DNA from: Bacteroidales bacterium H10
GTDB taxonomy: Bacteria > Bacteroidota > Bacteroidia > Bacteroidales > Muribaculaceae
DNA length: 9,477 nt
Assembly (NCBI GenBank): GCA_001701295.1
Contig: DAAV01000149.1
Location: 1 to 9,477, forward strand
Direction: 5' to 3'
Made by a program: the position numbers and the translations under genes. This document shows positions 1-7,169 of this stretch, piece by piece. The notes under the pieces are model-generated. The model worked only from the letters and a program-made list of their open reading frames with translations. It was not told where the DNA came from and ran no database searches. Numbering within the stretch: the first letter of the stretch is position 1; each line of letters opens with the position of its first letter.

Positions 1-2400
1 ATCGTGATCGACGGAGTGGCCGGCGGCGATATCCGCACGCTCGCGCCCCAGGACATAGAGTCGATGACCGTGCTCAAGGACGCCGCGTCGGCAGCCATCT
101 ACGGTACGCGTGGCGCGAACGGCGTGATTCTTGTCACCACTAAAAAAGGAACGGGAGAAGCGGGCGCGCCTGTAGTGACCTACGACAGTTACGTCGCGAT
201 GGGCATAGCCAAAGACCGTCCGGAAGTATTGAGCGCAAGCGAATGGCGCCGCGCACGCCGAGGTAACGATTACGGAGCCTCTACAGACTGGTATGACGAA
301 ATCACACGTAAATATTCCTACGACACCAACCAATATCTCTCAATCGACGGCTCAATGCCCGCAGGCGGCTATTACAGCGCCTCGATCAACTTCAAGCAGG
401 CAAACGGTCTTGACATAGTGAGCAAACGTCAGGAATTCGGAGGCCGCGCGGCAGTCAGCGCAAACACCATCAACAACCACCTCCGCGTCACCACCACGCT
501 CAACGCACGCCGCGTGAAAGAGAACTGGGGCAACGACGGAATGTTCGACACGGCACTCGGCATGAACCCGACAATGCCGATCTACAACGCGGACGGCTCG
601 TATTATCAGCCCTCCTCTCCGACAGACGCACGCAACCCGGTGCAGGAACTGCTCGTCAACACCTCAAGAGGCAACCGCACATATATATTAGGCACGGCAG
701 AGGCCAAATACAGCATCTGGAGCAACGAGAACCACAACGTATCGACCACTCTCTCATATTCGTTCAACTACAACGATCTGCGCAGCGACTATTACACACC
801 CTCCACATCGGGTGAATCTTTCTGGAACGGTTATGCAGGACGCGCCTCGATCGAATATGACAAATGGTATACCAACAGCCTCGAATGGCTCGGCAACTAC
901 GGCTTCACCAACGACGACCATGATGTGAAAGTAGTGCTCGGCTATTCATGGGAACGCACGAACTGGGAAGCGATGTTCCAGCAGAACAATGACTTCACAT
1001 TCGACAATCCTCTCTGGTGGGGAATCGGCAGCGGCTCCTATCTGGCCGAAGGAAAGGCAAGCATGTGGGCAGGCAAGAGCGAATCGACACTCATCGGTTT
1101 CTTCGGCCGTGTCAACTACAACTGGCGCAACATACTGATGGCGGCTGTATCGATGCGATACGAAGGATCGACAAAATTCGGAAAAGACAACAAATGGGGA
1201 TCATTCCCTTCGGCGTCACTCGCATGGGAAATCGCACGGATGCCATTCATGGAGCAGCACAACGACGTGGTGCAGAGCCTCAAGCCCAGAATCTCATACG
1301 GTGTGACGGGCCGCAGCGACTTCGACGCATATCAGTCGATCTCCACCTATACCAACAACGGCAAATACTTCATCGACGGTTCCTGGGTGACAGGTTATCG
1401 CCCGTCGAACAACGCGAACCCGCAGCTCTCATGGGAGAAGTCCACAAGCTTCAACGTCGGTATCGACTTCATGCTCTGGAACCGTCTGAACGGATCTATC
1501 GAATTCTTCGACCGTCGTTCGAACGACCTTCTCTACAACTACACAGCTCCGCAGCCTCCTTATGTCTACTCCACCATCCTTGTAAACGTCGGATCGACCA
1601 AGAACCTCGGTATGGAACTCAGTCTTAACGGAGACATCATAGTCGGCCAGCCCGTGACCTGGAGTAGCGGCATCAATTACACATACGGCACCACCAAACT
1701 CTCGAAACTCTCCAACGACATCTATCAGGCTTCCTATCTCGACCTTTATCAGAAGCCGGGTGTGGGCACAAGCGAATATTTCTTCCGTGTGGAAGAGGGA
1801 GGAAAGATTGGCCAATTCTACGGCTATGAATACGCCGGTACCGACGCCGACCACAACATGCTCATCTACAACAAAGACGGAGAGAAGATACCCGCTTCGG
1901 CGGCAGATCCTACCGACAAACGCTATATCGGCAACGGCGCGCCCCAGCACTTCCTCAACTGGACCAACACACTGCGTTGGAAAGACTGGGATCTCAGCCT
2001 GATGTTCAGCGGAGCGTTCGGATTCGACATCTTCAACATGCGTAAATACGGAATGGGACTCAAAGGCAGCGGTTCGGACAATGTGCTGCGTTCGGCCTAT
2101 CTCGAAGACAGCGATGTATGGACAGGCGGCGGCGTGATCTCGAGCTACTTCCTCGAAAAGGGAGATTACTTCAAGCTCGACAACGTGACATTAGGCTACA
2201 ACATCCCGCTGAAGAACCGCAAGATCGTAGACGCCCTGCGCGTGTATATCTCGGCCAAGAATCTCTTCACACTGACAAATTACAGCGGCAATGACCCCTC
2301 GATCGTCACTTCTACGGGCATCACACCGGGTGTCGATGTATCGAGCGCATATCCTTCGGCGACACAGCTCGCCCTCGGCGTAACACTCAAATTCCGCTAA
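1..2400 (+). CDS. susC: SusC/RagA-family TonB-dependent outer-membrane transporter, 5'-truncated by the window edge
   Basis: The reading frame is open from the first base, so the gene starts upstream; the GTG at position 4 is an internal valine. What is visible is 799 residues. Residues 1-50 are the end of the plug domain with the SusC/RagA signature: VIDGV near the start, then DIESMTVLKDAASAAIYGTR and GANGVILVTTKKG. The rest is aromatic-rich, Asn/Gly/Ser-rich beta-barrel sequence ending in TQLALGVTLKFR, a typical final barrel strand with one extra Arg after the usual terminal Phe. SusC proteins are about 1000 residues, so roughly 200 are missing: signal peptide, CarboxypepD_reg-like domain, TonB box and early plug. 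The family imports oligosaccharides across the outer membrane using TonB energy, with SusD as a lid. The SusD gene follows after 21 bases. Starch-derived substrate is inferred from the CBM26-like, GH13 and GH97 neighbours, not from this sequence. Confidence 0.96.
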   Translation: MVIDGVAGGDIRTLAPQDIESMTVLKDAASAAIYGTRGANGVILVTTKKGTGEAGAPVVTYDSYVAMGIAKDRPEVLSASEWRRARRGNDYGASTDWYDEITRKYSYDTNQYLSIDGSMPAGGYYSASINFKQANGLDIVSKRQEFGGRAAVSANTINNHLRVTTTLNARRVKENWGNDGMFDTALGMNPTMPIYNADGSYYQPSSPTDARNPVQELLVNTSRGNRTYILGTAEAKYSIWSNENHNVSTTLSYSFNYNDLRSDYYTPSTSGESFWNGYAGRASIEYDKWYTNSLEWLGNYGFTNDDHDVKVVLGYSWERTNWEAMFQQNNDFTFDNPLWWGIGSGSYLAEGKASMWAGKSESTLIGFFGRVNYNWRNILMAAVSMRYEGSTKFGKDNKWGSFPSASLAWEIARMPFMEQHNDVVQSLKPRISYGVTGRSDFDAYQSISTYTNNGKYFIDGSWVTGYRPSNNANPQLSWEKSTSFNVGIDFMLWNRLNGSIEFFDRRSNDLLYNYTAPQPPYVYSTILVNVGSTKNLGMELSLNGDIIVGQPVTWSSGINYTYGTTKLSKLSNDIYQASYLDLYQKPGVGTSEYFFRVEEGGKIGQFYGYEYAGTDADHNMLIYNKDGEKIPASAADPTDKRYIGNGAPQHFLNWTNTLRWKDWDLSLMFSGAFGFDIFNMRKYGMGLKGSGSDNVLRSAYLEDSDVWTGGGVISSYFLEKGDYFKLDNVTLGYNIPLKNRKIVDALRVYISAKNLFTLTNYSGNDPSIVTSTGITPGVDVSSAYPSATQLALGVTLKFR

Positions 2401-2421
2401 TCACAAACAAAGAGCACAACA

Positions 2422-4257
2422 ATGAAAGCAATCAAATATATAGGCGGCGCGCTGATAGCCACCGCCATGACAGCGGGAATGTCATCATGTACGGACCTCG
2501 ACGAAGTCTCATACGACCGTATCGACGCCTCTGTCTACTATCAGGATGAAAACAGCGTCAAAGGAGCGGTAGCCTCCATCTATGCGAGCGGCACCGCCGG
2601 ATTTCTGGAATATTTCTGGTATCTGAACGAATTCTCCGCAGATCAGGTGGCATGGCGCACATGGAACGGCGGCGCATGGGGATATGACGAAGCTGAGAAA
2701 TTCGTGCTTTCCACCCACACATGGAATTCCGAATCAAAGATAATCCGCTCCGCATGGGAGAACGCATGGACCACAATCGGCCTCTGCAACACACTAATCG
2801 CGGATCTGGAGTCACTCGATCCTTCGGGACTGCGCATGACTCAGGCACAACTCGACAGCTATATAGCCGAAGTACGCACCATGCGCGCATGGGCATATTA
2901 CAACAACTTCGAGCTATGGGGAGGCGCACTGCCGCTCAACATCTCCAACGACGGCAACATACCCGGCTCCGCCGATCCAGACTTCAACACAGGCTGTCAG
3001 GTGATCTGGCAATTCATCGCCGACGAACTCGACGGCTGCTGGGAAGCTCTTCCGGCGGAAGACGGTTCGGGCAGCACCCGCAACCGGCTGAACCAGATGA
3101 CCAACCGCATGCTCAAGATGCGTCTGCTGCTCAACTCGCAGCTATGGACGGGCACCGACCGCTATGCGGACTGCGCCACACTGTGCGAGGAAATGCTTGA
3201 CGGCAAATACGGCAAATACAGCCTGGCGGCCGACTACCGCGATATATTCGGCATAAACAACACAAGCTGTCCCGAAGTGGTGTTCGCATTCGCAATGGAA
3301 GACGGCCAGATGACCAACAACAACCGCAACACGCCCTTCCTTCCCTACAACTACGGAGACATACTCGGCGGCGCATGGAGCCAGTCCGGCTGGAACTGCA
3401 CCTGCCTCACGCCCTCGAAAGACAACAGCGGAAACGTTCTGCCCAACGGCGGAACCGACAATCCGAAGAGCTTCCTCTTCGACTATGGCGACAAACTCGG
3501 AGCTATCTATGACCGCTTCAACGACAAGGATATCCGCAAACAGCCTTTCAGCTGCGACGCCTCGGGCAATTATCAGGGTATATTCCTCATGGGTCCGCAG
3601 GCCGGCCATATAGGATTCACAGGTACGGCCGATCCCTGGACAGGCACCGTATACGACGGCTCACAGATTGTGATCGCCGATGCCGACCGTCAGGGTCAGG
3701 ATCTCGTATATGTCGATCAGGTGGGAACATTCCTGAACCTCGGCCGTCAGCTCGAGACAGTGATGAGTCCCCGCTGGGGCGAGACAAGCTCGGGCTACCG
3801 TCTGCTGAAATATCCTATATATCCTGAATCAAGCGGCCTCGACTGGCGCAATATAGACGAAGTGGAATTCCGTCTGGCGGAAGTGTATTACACCCTTGCC
3901 GAATGCCGTCTGCGCGCAGGCAACGCCGCGGAAGCCAAAAGGCTTGTCAACGAAGTGCGCGGACGCTACTTCACGGACAAGAACGAGATCGAGAAACCTA
4001 GTCCCGGCTTTACGAACTTCGATGCGGACTGGATGCTGAGCGAATGGGGAATAGAGTTCCTCAACGAAGGACGCCGCCGCCGCACGGACCTGCGACGTTT
4101 CGACAAATTCACACAGGGACAATGGTGGTTCTTCGGACGCGCCACAGAGACAGACCGTCAGCTTCCGGCACAGCGTGACCGCCGCTACGAATGGTTCCCG
4201 CTGCCTCAGTCTGCCCTGATGGTGAATCCGGGCCTCGTGCAGAACCCCAATTATTAA
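2422..4257 (+). CDS. susD: SusD/RagB-family surface glycan-binding lipoprotein
   Basis: This is the 611-residue lipoprotein partner of the upstream SusC, expected to sit over the barrel and deliver maltooligosaccharides. The N-terminus is an SPII signal with lipobox MSSC (lipid on Cys23), followed by TDLDE, an acidic stretch like the Bacteroidetes surface-export signal. SusD hallmarks in order are: a helical region with YLNEFSADQVAW (about 67-78) and an ...HTWN...W...W stretch (99-116); the TPR-like element MRAWAYYNNFELWGGALPL (154-172); AEVYYTLAECRLRAGNAAEA (486-505); EFLNEGRRRRTDLRRF (545-560); and the family ending RYEWFPLPQSALMVNPGLVQ with QNPNY at the C-terminus. Many exposed Trp and Tyr suit an aromatic sugar-binding surface. 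It is somewhat longer than B. thetaiotaomicron SusD (about 550 residues), mainly through a loop-rich centre (about 290-460). The ATG is chosen because it gives a complete lipoprotein signal; a purine-rich AAAGAG lies just upstream. Family is certain; starch specificity comes from context. Confidence 0.96.
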   Translation: MKAIKYIGGALIATAMTAGMSSCTDLDEVSYDRIDASVYYQDENSVKGAVASIYASGTAGFLEYFWYLNEFSADQVAWRTWNGGAWGYDEAEKFVLSTHTWNSESKIIRSAWENAWTTIGLCNTLIADLESLDPSGLRMTQAQLDSYIAEVRTMRAWAYYNNFELWGGALPLNISNDGNIPGSADPDFNTGCQVIWQFIADELDGCWEALPAEDGSGSTRNRLNQMTNRMLKMRLLLNSQLWTGTDRYADCATLCEEMLDGKYGKYSLAADYRDIFGINNTSCPEVVFAFAMEDGQMTNNNRNTPFLPYNYGDILGGAWSQSGWNCTCLTPSKDNSGNVLPNGGTDNPKSFLFDYGDKLGAIYDRFNDKDIRKQPFSCDASGNYQGIFLMGPQAGHIGFTGTADPWTGTVYDGSQIVIADADRQGQDLVYVDQVGTFLNLGRQLETVMSPRWGETSSGYRLLKYPIYPESSGLDWRNIDEVEFRLAEVYYTLAECRLRAGNAAEAKRLVNEVRGRYFTDKNEIEKPSPGFTNFDADWMLSEWGIEFLNEGRRRRTDLRRFDKFTQGQWWFFGRATETDRQLPAQRDRRYEWFPLPQSALMVNPGLVQNPNY

Positions 4258-4291
4258 TCATCTCCACAGTCACATTCAAAGAAAAAACACA

Positions 4292-5773
4292 ATGAAAAAG
4301 ACCAATATATTCAATATCCTGATGCTCGCCCTGCTGCCTATGCTATGGGCGTGCAGCAAGGATGAGATCGTGTTCGACTCGGAACTGCCGCAGTTCGAGA
4401 CACGCGCGGGCTACCAGCTGCTTGAGGTGATAGTGCCGCAGGCCACCACGGCTACAGACAGGATCTATATAGCTGGCGCCTTCAACGGCGGCGCGGAAGC
4501 CGCCGCCGGCGATCCCCGCTGGGAACTTGAGAAAGCGGCCAAGACCGACGCCAAATGGGGAATCTATATCAATCCCGCAGATTTTGTCGACGGAAAGACA
4601 CTCGCCGACGGCTACAGATTCATATCCGTAGAACAGGGAGAGGAGCGAACACTCGCCAACACGGAGGCCGTACACACCGACGCTCCCGCCACAGGAGAGC
4701 GTCTTAATGTCACCGTAGAGCGCTGGGCGTCTTATTTCGACACCCCGCAGGATCCGAGCGAGGTGGAGCATGACGGCTATGTGATCTACGTGGTCGACAA
4801 TTCCGGCTATTCAGACCTTGCCATGTATGCCTGGGGCGATGCCGAGGCATTCGGCGGCTGGCCCGGCATAACAGTGACAGGCACCGTGGCAATCGACGGC
4901 ACCACCTACAAATATTTCGACACAGGCGAAAGCAACAAGGGTCTGAGCATCAACCTCATCTTCAACGACAACGGCGGCGGGCAGCAGCTCGGCGACTACA
5001 GCGTGACACTCGACAAAGACTATTATCTCGAGCTCACTCCCGAAGGTGTAAAGGAATATGATCCTTCCGCATCGGTCGAACATGACGGTTTCGCGGTGTT
5101 CGTATATGACCAGAGCGGCTGGAGCGATCTCTACCTGTACATGTGGGGAGACACCAACGACCTCAACGGCGCATGGCCCGGAATGTCAGTGACCGGCACC
5201 CAGACCATCAACGGCGTGACCTACAAATACTTCGACATGGGAGAGGCCAACATCGGCCAGAACGAGCACGTGATCCTCAATGACGGCAACGGCACACAGA
5301 TCGACGACGCAGTGATGTTCGCATGCGACCGCGATGTCTACATAGAACTCAAGGGAGGCAAAGCCACCGAGATAGATCCGGCCACCTATCAGCCTTCGGG
5401 CGACACTCCGGACACACCCGATCCGACACCCGATCCTGATCCGACGCCCGATCCGGACGCCACCTACTACTCGATCTACGTCGAGGACAACACCGGCTGG
5501 GATAATCTCTACATATATGCATGGGGCGACAAAGAGACCTTCGGCGGCTGGCCCGGCAAAGAGTGCGACAGAACAACGACGATCGCAGGCGTGACCTACA
5601 AGGTCTGGACCGTTGCAGGCGAGGGAGAGACCGAGAACCTCATATTCAACGACAACGCCGGCACACAGTATGACGCCGCGACCATCACACTCGACAAAGA
5701 CTATACATTCAGCGCCGACGCCACATCGGCCACATCGAAGAAACCCGTCAAAATAATCAGAAGAAAAAGATGA
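4292..5773 (+). CDS. SusE/F-position surface lipoprotein with N-terminal beta domain and three CBM26-like starch-binding modules
   Basis: A 493-residue predicted non-catalytic starch-binding lipoprotein. The SPII signal has lipobox LWAC (Cys21), followed by SKDE, matching the acidic Bacteroidetes surface-export signal. Residues 41-149 form a beta-type domain (RIYIAGAFNGG, DPRWELEKA, DAKWGIYIN, ERWASYF) that recalls CBM20/CBM48-like or SusE-type folds but that I cannot assign firmly. Three related modules follow at about 160-257, 264-363 and 391-476. Each has the pattern (Y/F)xxxVxDxxG(W/Y)xxLxxYxWGD...WPG...(T/V)TYK...NDxxGxQ; the YxW and WPG aromatics correspond to the ligand platform of CBM26. 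Modules 1 and 2 are almost contiguous, while module 3 follows an Asp/Pro linker (371-389). The protein ends in a basic tail, KKPVKIIRRKR. The stop overlaps the next gene's start, suggesting coupled expression with the amylase. Binding role is inferred from module family and position; no catalytic motif was seen. Confidence 0.88.
   Translation: MKKTNIFNILMLALLPMLWACSKDEIVFDSELPQFETRAGYQLLEVIVPQATTATDRIYIAGAFNGGAEAAAGDPRWELEKAAKTDAKWGIYINPADFVDGKTLADGYRFISVEQGEERTLANTEAVHTDAPATGERLNVTVERWASYFDTPQDPSEVEHDGYVIYVVDNSGYSDLAMYAWGDAEAFGGWPGITVTGTVAIDGTTYKYFDTGESNKGLSINLIFNDNGGGQQLGDYSVTLDKDYYLELTPEGVKEYDPSASVEHDGFAVFVYDQSGWSDLYLYMWGDTNDLNGAWPGMSVTGTQTINGVTYKYFDMGEANIGQNEHVILNDGNGTQIDDAVMFACDRDVYIELKGGKATEIDPATYQPSGDTPDTPDPTPDPDPTPDPDATYYSIYVEDNTGWDNLYIYAWGDKETFGGWPGKECDRTTTIAGVTYKVWTVAGEGETENLIFNDNAGTQYDAATITLDKDYTFSADATSATSKKPVKIIRRKR
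4769..5719 (+). repeat. Three tandem CBM26-like module repeats within the lipoprotein gene
   Basis: The modules span about 4769-5062, 5081-5380 and 5462-5719. They are clearly homologous at protein level (VxDxxGxxxLxxYxWGD, WPG, TYK, NDxxGxQ) but mostly diverged in DNA. One longer identity was noticed: the 19-mer ttcggcggctggcccggca occurs at 4850-4868 (module 1) and 5540-5558 (module 3), over the FGGWPG core. Module 2 has NGAWPGM there, with one extra residue, and LNDG where the others have FNDN. Modules 1 and 2 share TYKYFDxGExN, which module 3 lacks. Confidence 0.85.
5402..5458 (+). repeat. Asp/Pro/Thr-rich linker repeat between CBM26-like modules 2 and 3
   Basis: Residues 371-389 consist only of Asp, Thr and Pro in a DPTPDPDPTPDPD-type pattern, encoded by iterated gatcc-, cgacaccc- and gatcctgatcc-like units. 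Such linkers are usual between carbohydrate-binding modules and give an extended, flexible spacer. Repetitive DNA of this kind can change length in frame. Confidence 0.85.
5770..5773 (+). promoter_or_regulatory. ATGA stop/start overlap (likely translational coupling)
   Basis: The TGA stop of the CBM26-like lipoprotein gene (5771-5773) overlaps the ATG of the GH13 gene (5770-5772). The upstream bases are A/G-rich (aatcagaagaaaaag) but lack a clear Shine-Dalgarno match, so reinitiation by ribosomes finishing the upstream gene is plausible. The start is supported because it produces a complete SPII signal with lipobox LASC. Confidence 0.8.
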
Positions 5774-7113
5774 AAACAAGATATATAGGCCCGACACTGG
5801 CCATGGCGCTGGCGTCAGCGACGCTCGCAAGCTGCGAGTCGGACGACATGAAAATGCCCTCGAACCCCGAGCTCCCCGCAGTGGGAGCCGAGGTTTCGGC
5901 GAGCGTGATATATCAGGCGAATCCCCGCATGTTCGCCACCGACAACTGTCTTGACGCCCTGACCGCCCAAGTCAGAGATATAGCCGGAATGGGATGTGAC
6001 ATCCTCTGGGTCATGCCAGTGATGGAACAGGGCGAAAAGGACGCTTTCGGATCGCCCTATTGCGTACGCGACTTCAAGGCTGTCAATCCGAAATACGGCA
6101 CGATGACCGATTTCAAGGAACTTGTGGACGCCGCACACGGCGCGGGCATGAAAGTCATGCTCGACTGGGTGGCCAACCACACATCGTGGGACAACAGCTG
6201 GATCACCGAGCATCCCGATTACTACGTCCGCGACGCGGCCGGCAACATCCAGCAGGCCTCTACCTGGACCGACGTCGCGCAACTTGACTTCAGCAATCCA
6301 GCCACCGAAGAGGCCATGATCGACGCCATGCGCTATTGGGTGGAACAAGGAGGTATCGACGGTTTCCGCTGCGACTATGCCGACGGAGTGCCCCATTCGT
6401 TCTGGACAAACGCCATCGCCACACTCCGCGAAATCAAACCGGAACTCATGATGCTGGCCGAGAGCCGCAGCACGGATTTCTATGCCGACGGATTCGACAT
6501 GATCTACGACTGGGAATTCGCACCGGCGATGTCAGGAGTGTTCATGGGAGGAAAGCCTGCCGATCTGTTCTCAAAGGAGGCCTCGACATGGAAAGAAGTG
6601 CCGGAAGGCAAACAACTTCTCCGCTACACGTTCAATCATGACTTTGCCGCCGAAAACGCGGTAGACACCACATATGGCACAACCGATGGAATCATGGCGG
6701 CATACGTGCTGACGGCCATGCTCAACGGCACCCCGATGATCTACTCCTCTATGGATGCCGACAACATCAGCGGTACCGAGTCATTCTTCAACTATAACGT
6801 ACTCGACTGGTCGGCAGCAAAACGCAACGAATTCGCAGCGATAAACAAGGCTTACAAGAACACGGCCGAGGTGCGCCGCGGCGAACTCACGACATACGGC
6901 AACGCCAAGACGGCGATGTTCACACGTTCGACGCCGGAACACAAGATGCTTGTCATAGTCAACACCACCGGCAACGAACAGACAGTCAAGACTCCTATCA
7001 GCCTTGCCGGAGAGACAATGACCGATATGACCGATATGACCGATGACACGTCCGTGACACTTCCGGGCACAGTCACACTCGGTGCGTATGAATACGCCAT
7101 TTACATGAAATGA
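5770..7113 (+). CDS. GH13 alpha-amylase-family lipoprotein (surface alpha-glucan hydrolase)
   Basis: A 447-residue predicted retaining alpha-glucan hydrolase. The SPII signal has lipobox LASC (Cys22), followed by ESDD, consistent with surface export, so it takes the role of SusG. The GH13 barrel regions are intact: CDILWVMPV (76-84); the start of domain B at YCVRDFKAVNPKYG (97-110); region I LDWVANH (131-137); region V QLDFSNP (171-177); region II GFRCD with nucleophile Asp202 (Arg200 two before it); region III MMLAES with acid/base Glu231; region IV FNHD with transition-state Asp291. Domain B is short, and a small C-terminal beta domain runs from about 365 to 447. Unlike SusG (about 690 residues with CBM58), it carries no binding module. 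Linkage specificity (alpha-1,4 endo-amylase, pullulanase or cyclodextrinase type) cannot be read from the sequence; alpha-amylase is the likeliest given the neighbours. It overlaps the preceding gene by 4 bases. Confidence 0.92.
   Translation: MKTRYIGPTLAMALASATLASCESDDMKMPSNPELPAVGAEVSASVIYQANPRMFATDNCLDALTAQVRDIAGMGCDILWVMPVMEQGEKDAFGSPYCVRDFKAVNPKYGTMTDFKELVDAAHGAGMKVMLDWVANHTSWDNSWITEHPDYYVRDAAGNIQQASTWTDVAQLDFSNPATEEAMIDAMRYWVEQGGIDGFRCDYADGVPHSFWTNAIATLREIKPELMMLAESRSTDFYADGFDMIYDWEFAPAMSGVFMGGKPADLFSKEASTWKEVPEGKQLLRYTFNHDFAAENAVDTTYGTTDGIMAAYVLTAMLNGTPMIYSSMDADNISGTESFFNYNVLDWSAAKRNEFAAINKAYKNTAEVRRGELTTYGNAKTAMFTRSTPEHKMLVIVNTTGNEQTVKTPISLAGETMTDMTDMTDDTSVTLPGTVTLGAYEYAIYMK
7018..7044 (+). 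repeat. Three perfect tandem copies of a 9-bp unit (atgaccgat) in the GH13 C-terminal domain
   Basis: Three consecutive identical 9-bp units encode Met-Thr-Asp three times (residues 417-425) in the C-terminal beta domain, followed by another Asp. Because the unit is a multiple of three, copy-number change would add or remove MTD tripeptides without shifting frame. The segment probably forms a loop between strands. Confidence 0.9.
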
Positions 7114-7169
7114 CCTGTCATTGACGATAAGATTGAAATCATCACAACAGTTAAAAAAGAGCTGAGATC

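Noticed and set aside
1017..1628. Second-frame + strand open frame (203 codons) inside susC
   Set aside because: Arg/Gln/His-rich composition typical of an out-of-frame read; susC motifs run uninterrupted through the same DNA.
2436..5790. Identical 10-mer atatataggc just after the starts of susD (2436-2445) and the GH13 gene (5781-5790)
   Set aside because: Both encode (K/R)YIG at the start of a signal peptide; AT-rich early codons are common and the match is short, so shared coding constraint is a sufficient explanation.
5186..5830. Minus-strand open frame (214 codons) opposite CBM26-like modules 2-3 and the GH13 start
   Set aside because: Its Ile/Arg/Gly-rich repetitive stretch is just the reverse complement of the Asp/Pro linker, and no motif or start context supports it.
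7114..7169. 56-base gap before the GH97 gene considered as an internal promoter or riboswitch
   Set aside because: No -33/-7 match and only a 4-bp inverted repeat (gtca-t-tgac) was found; it is too short for a known riboswitch.
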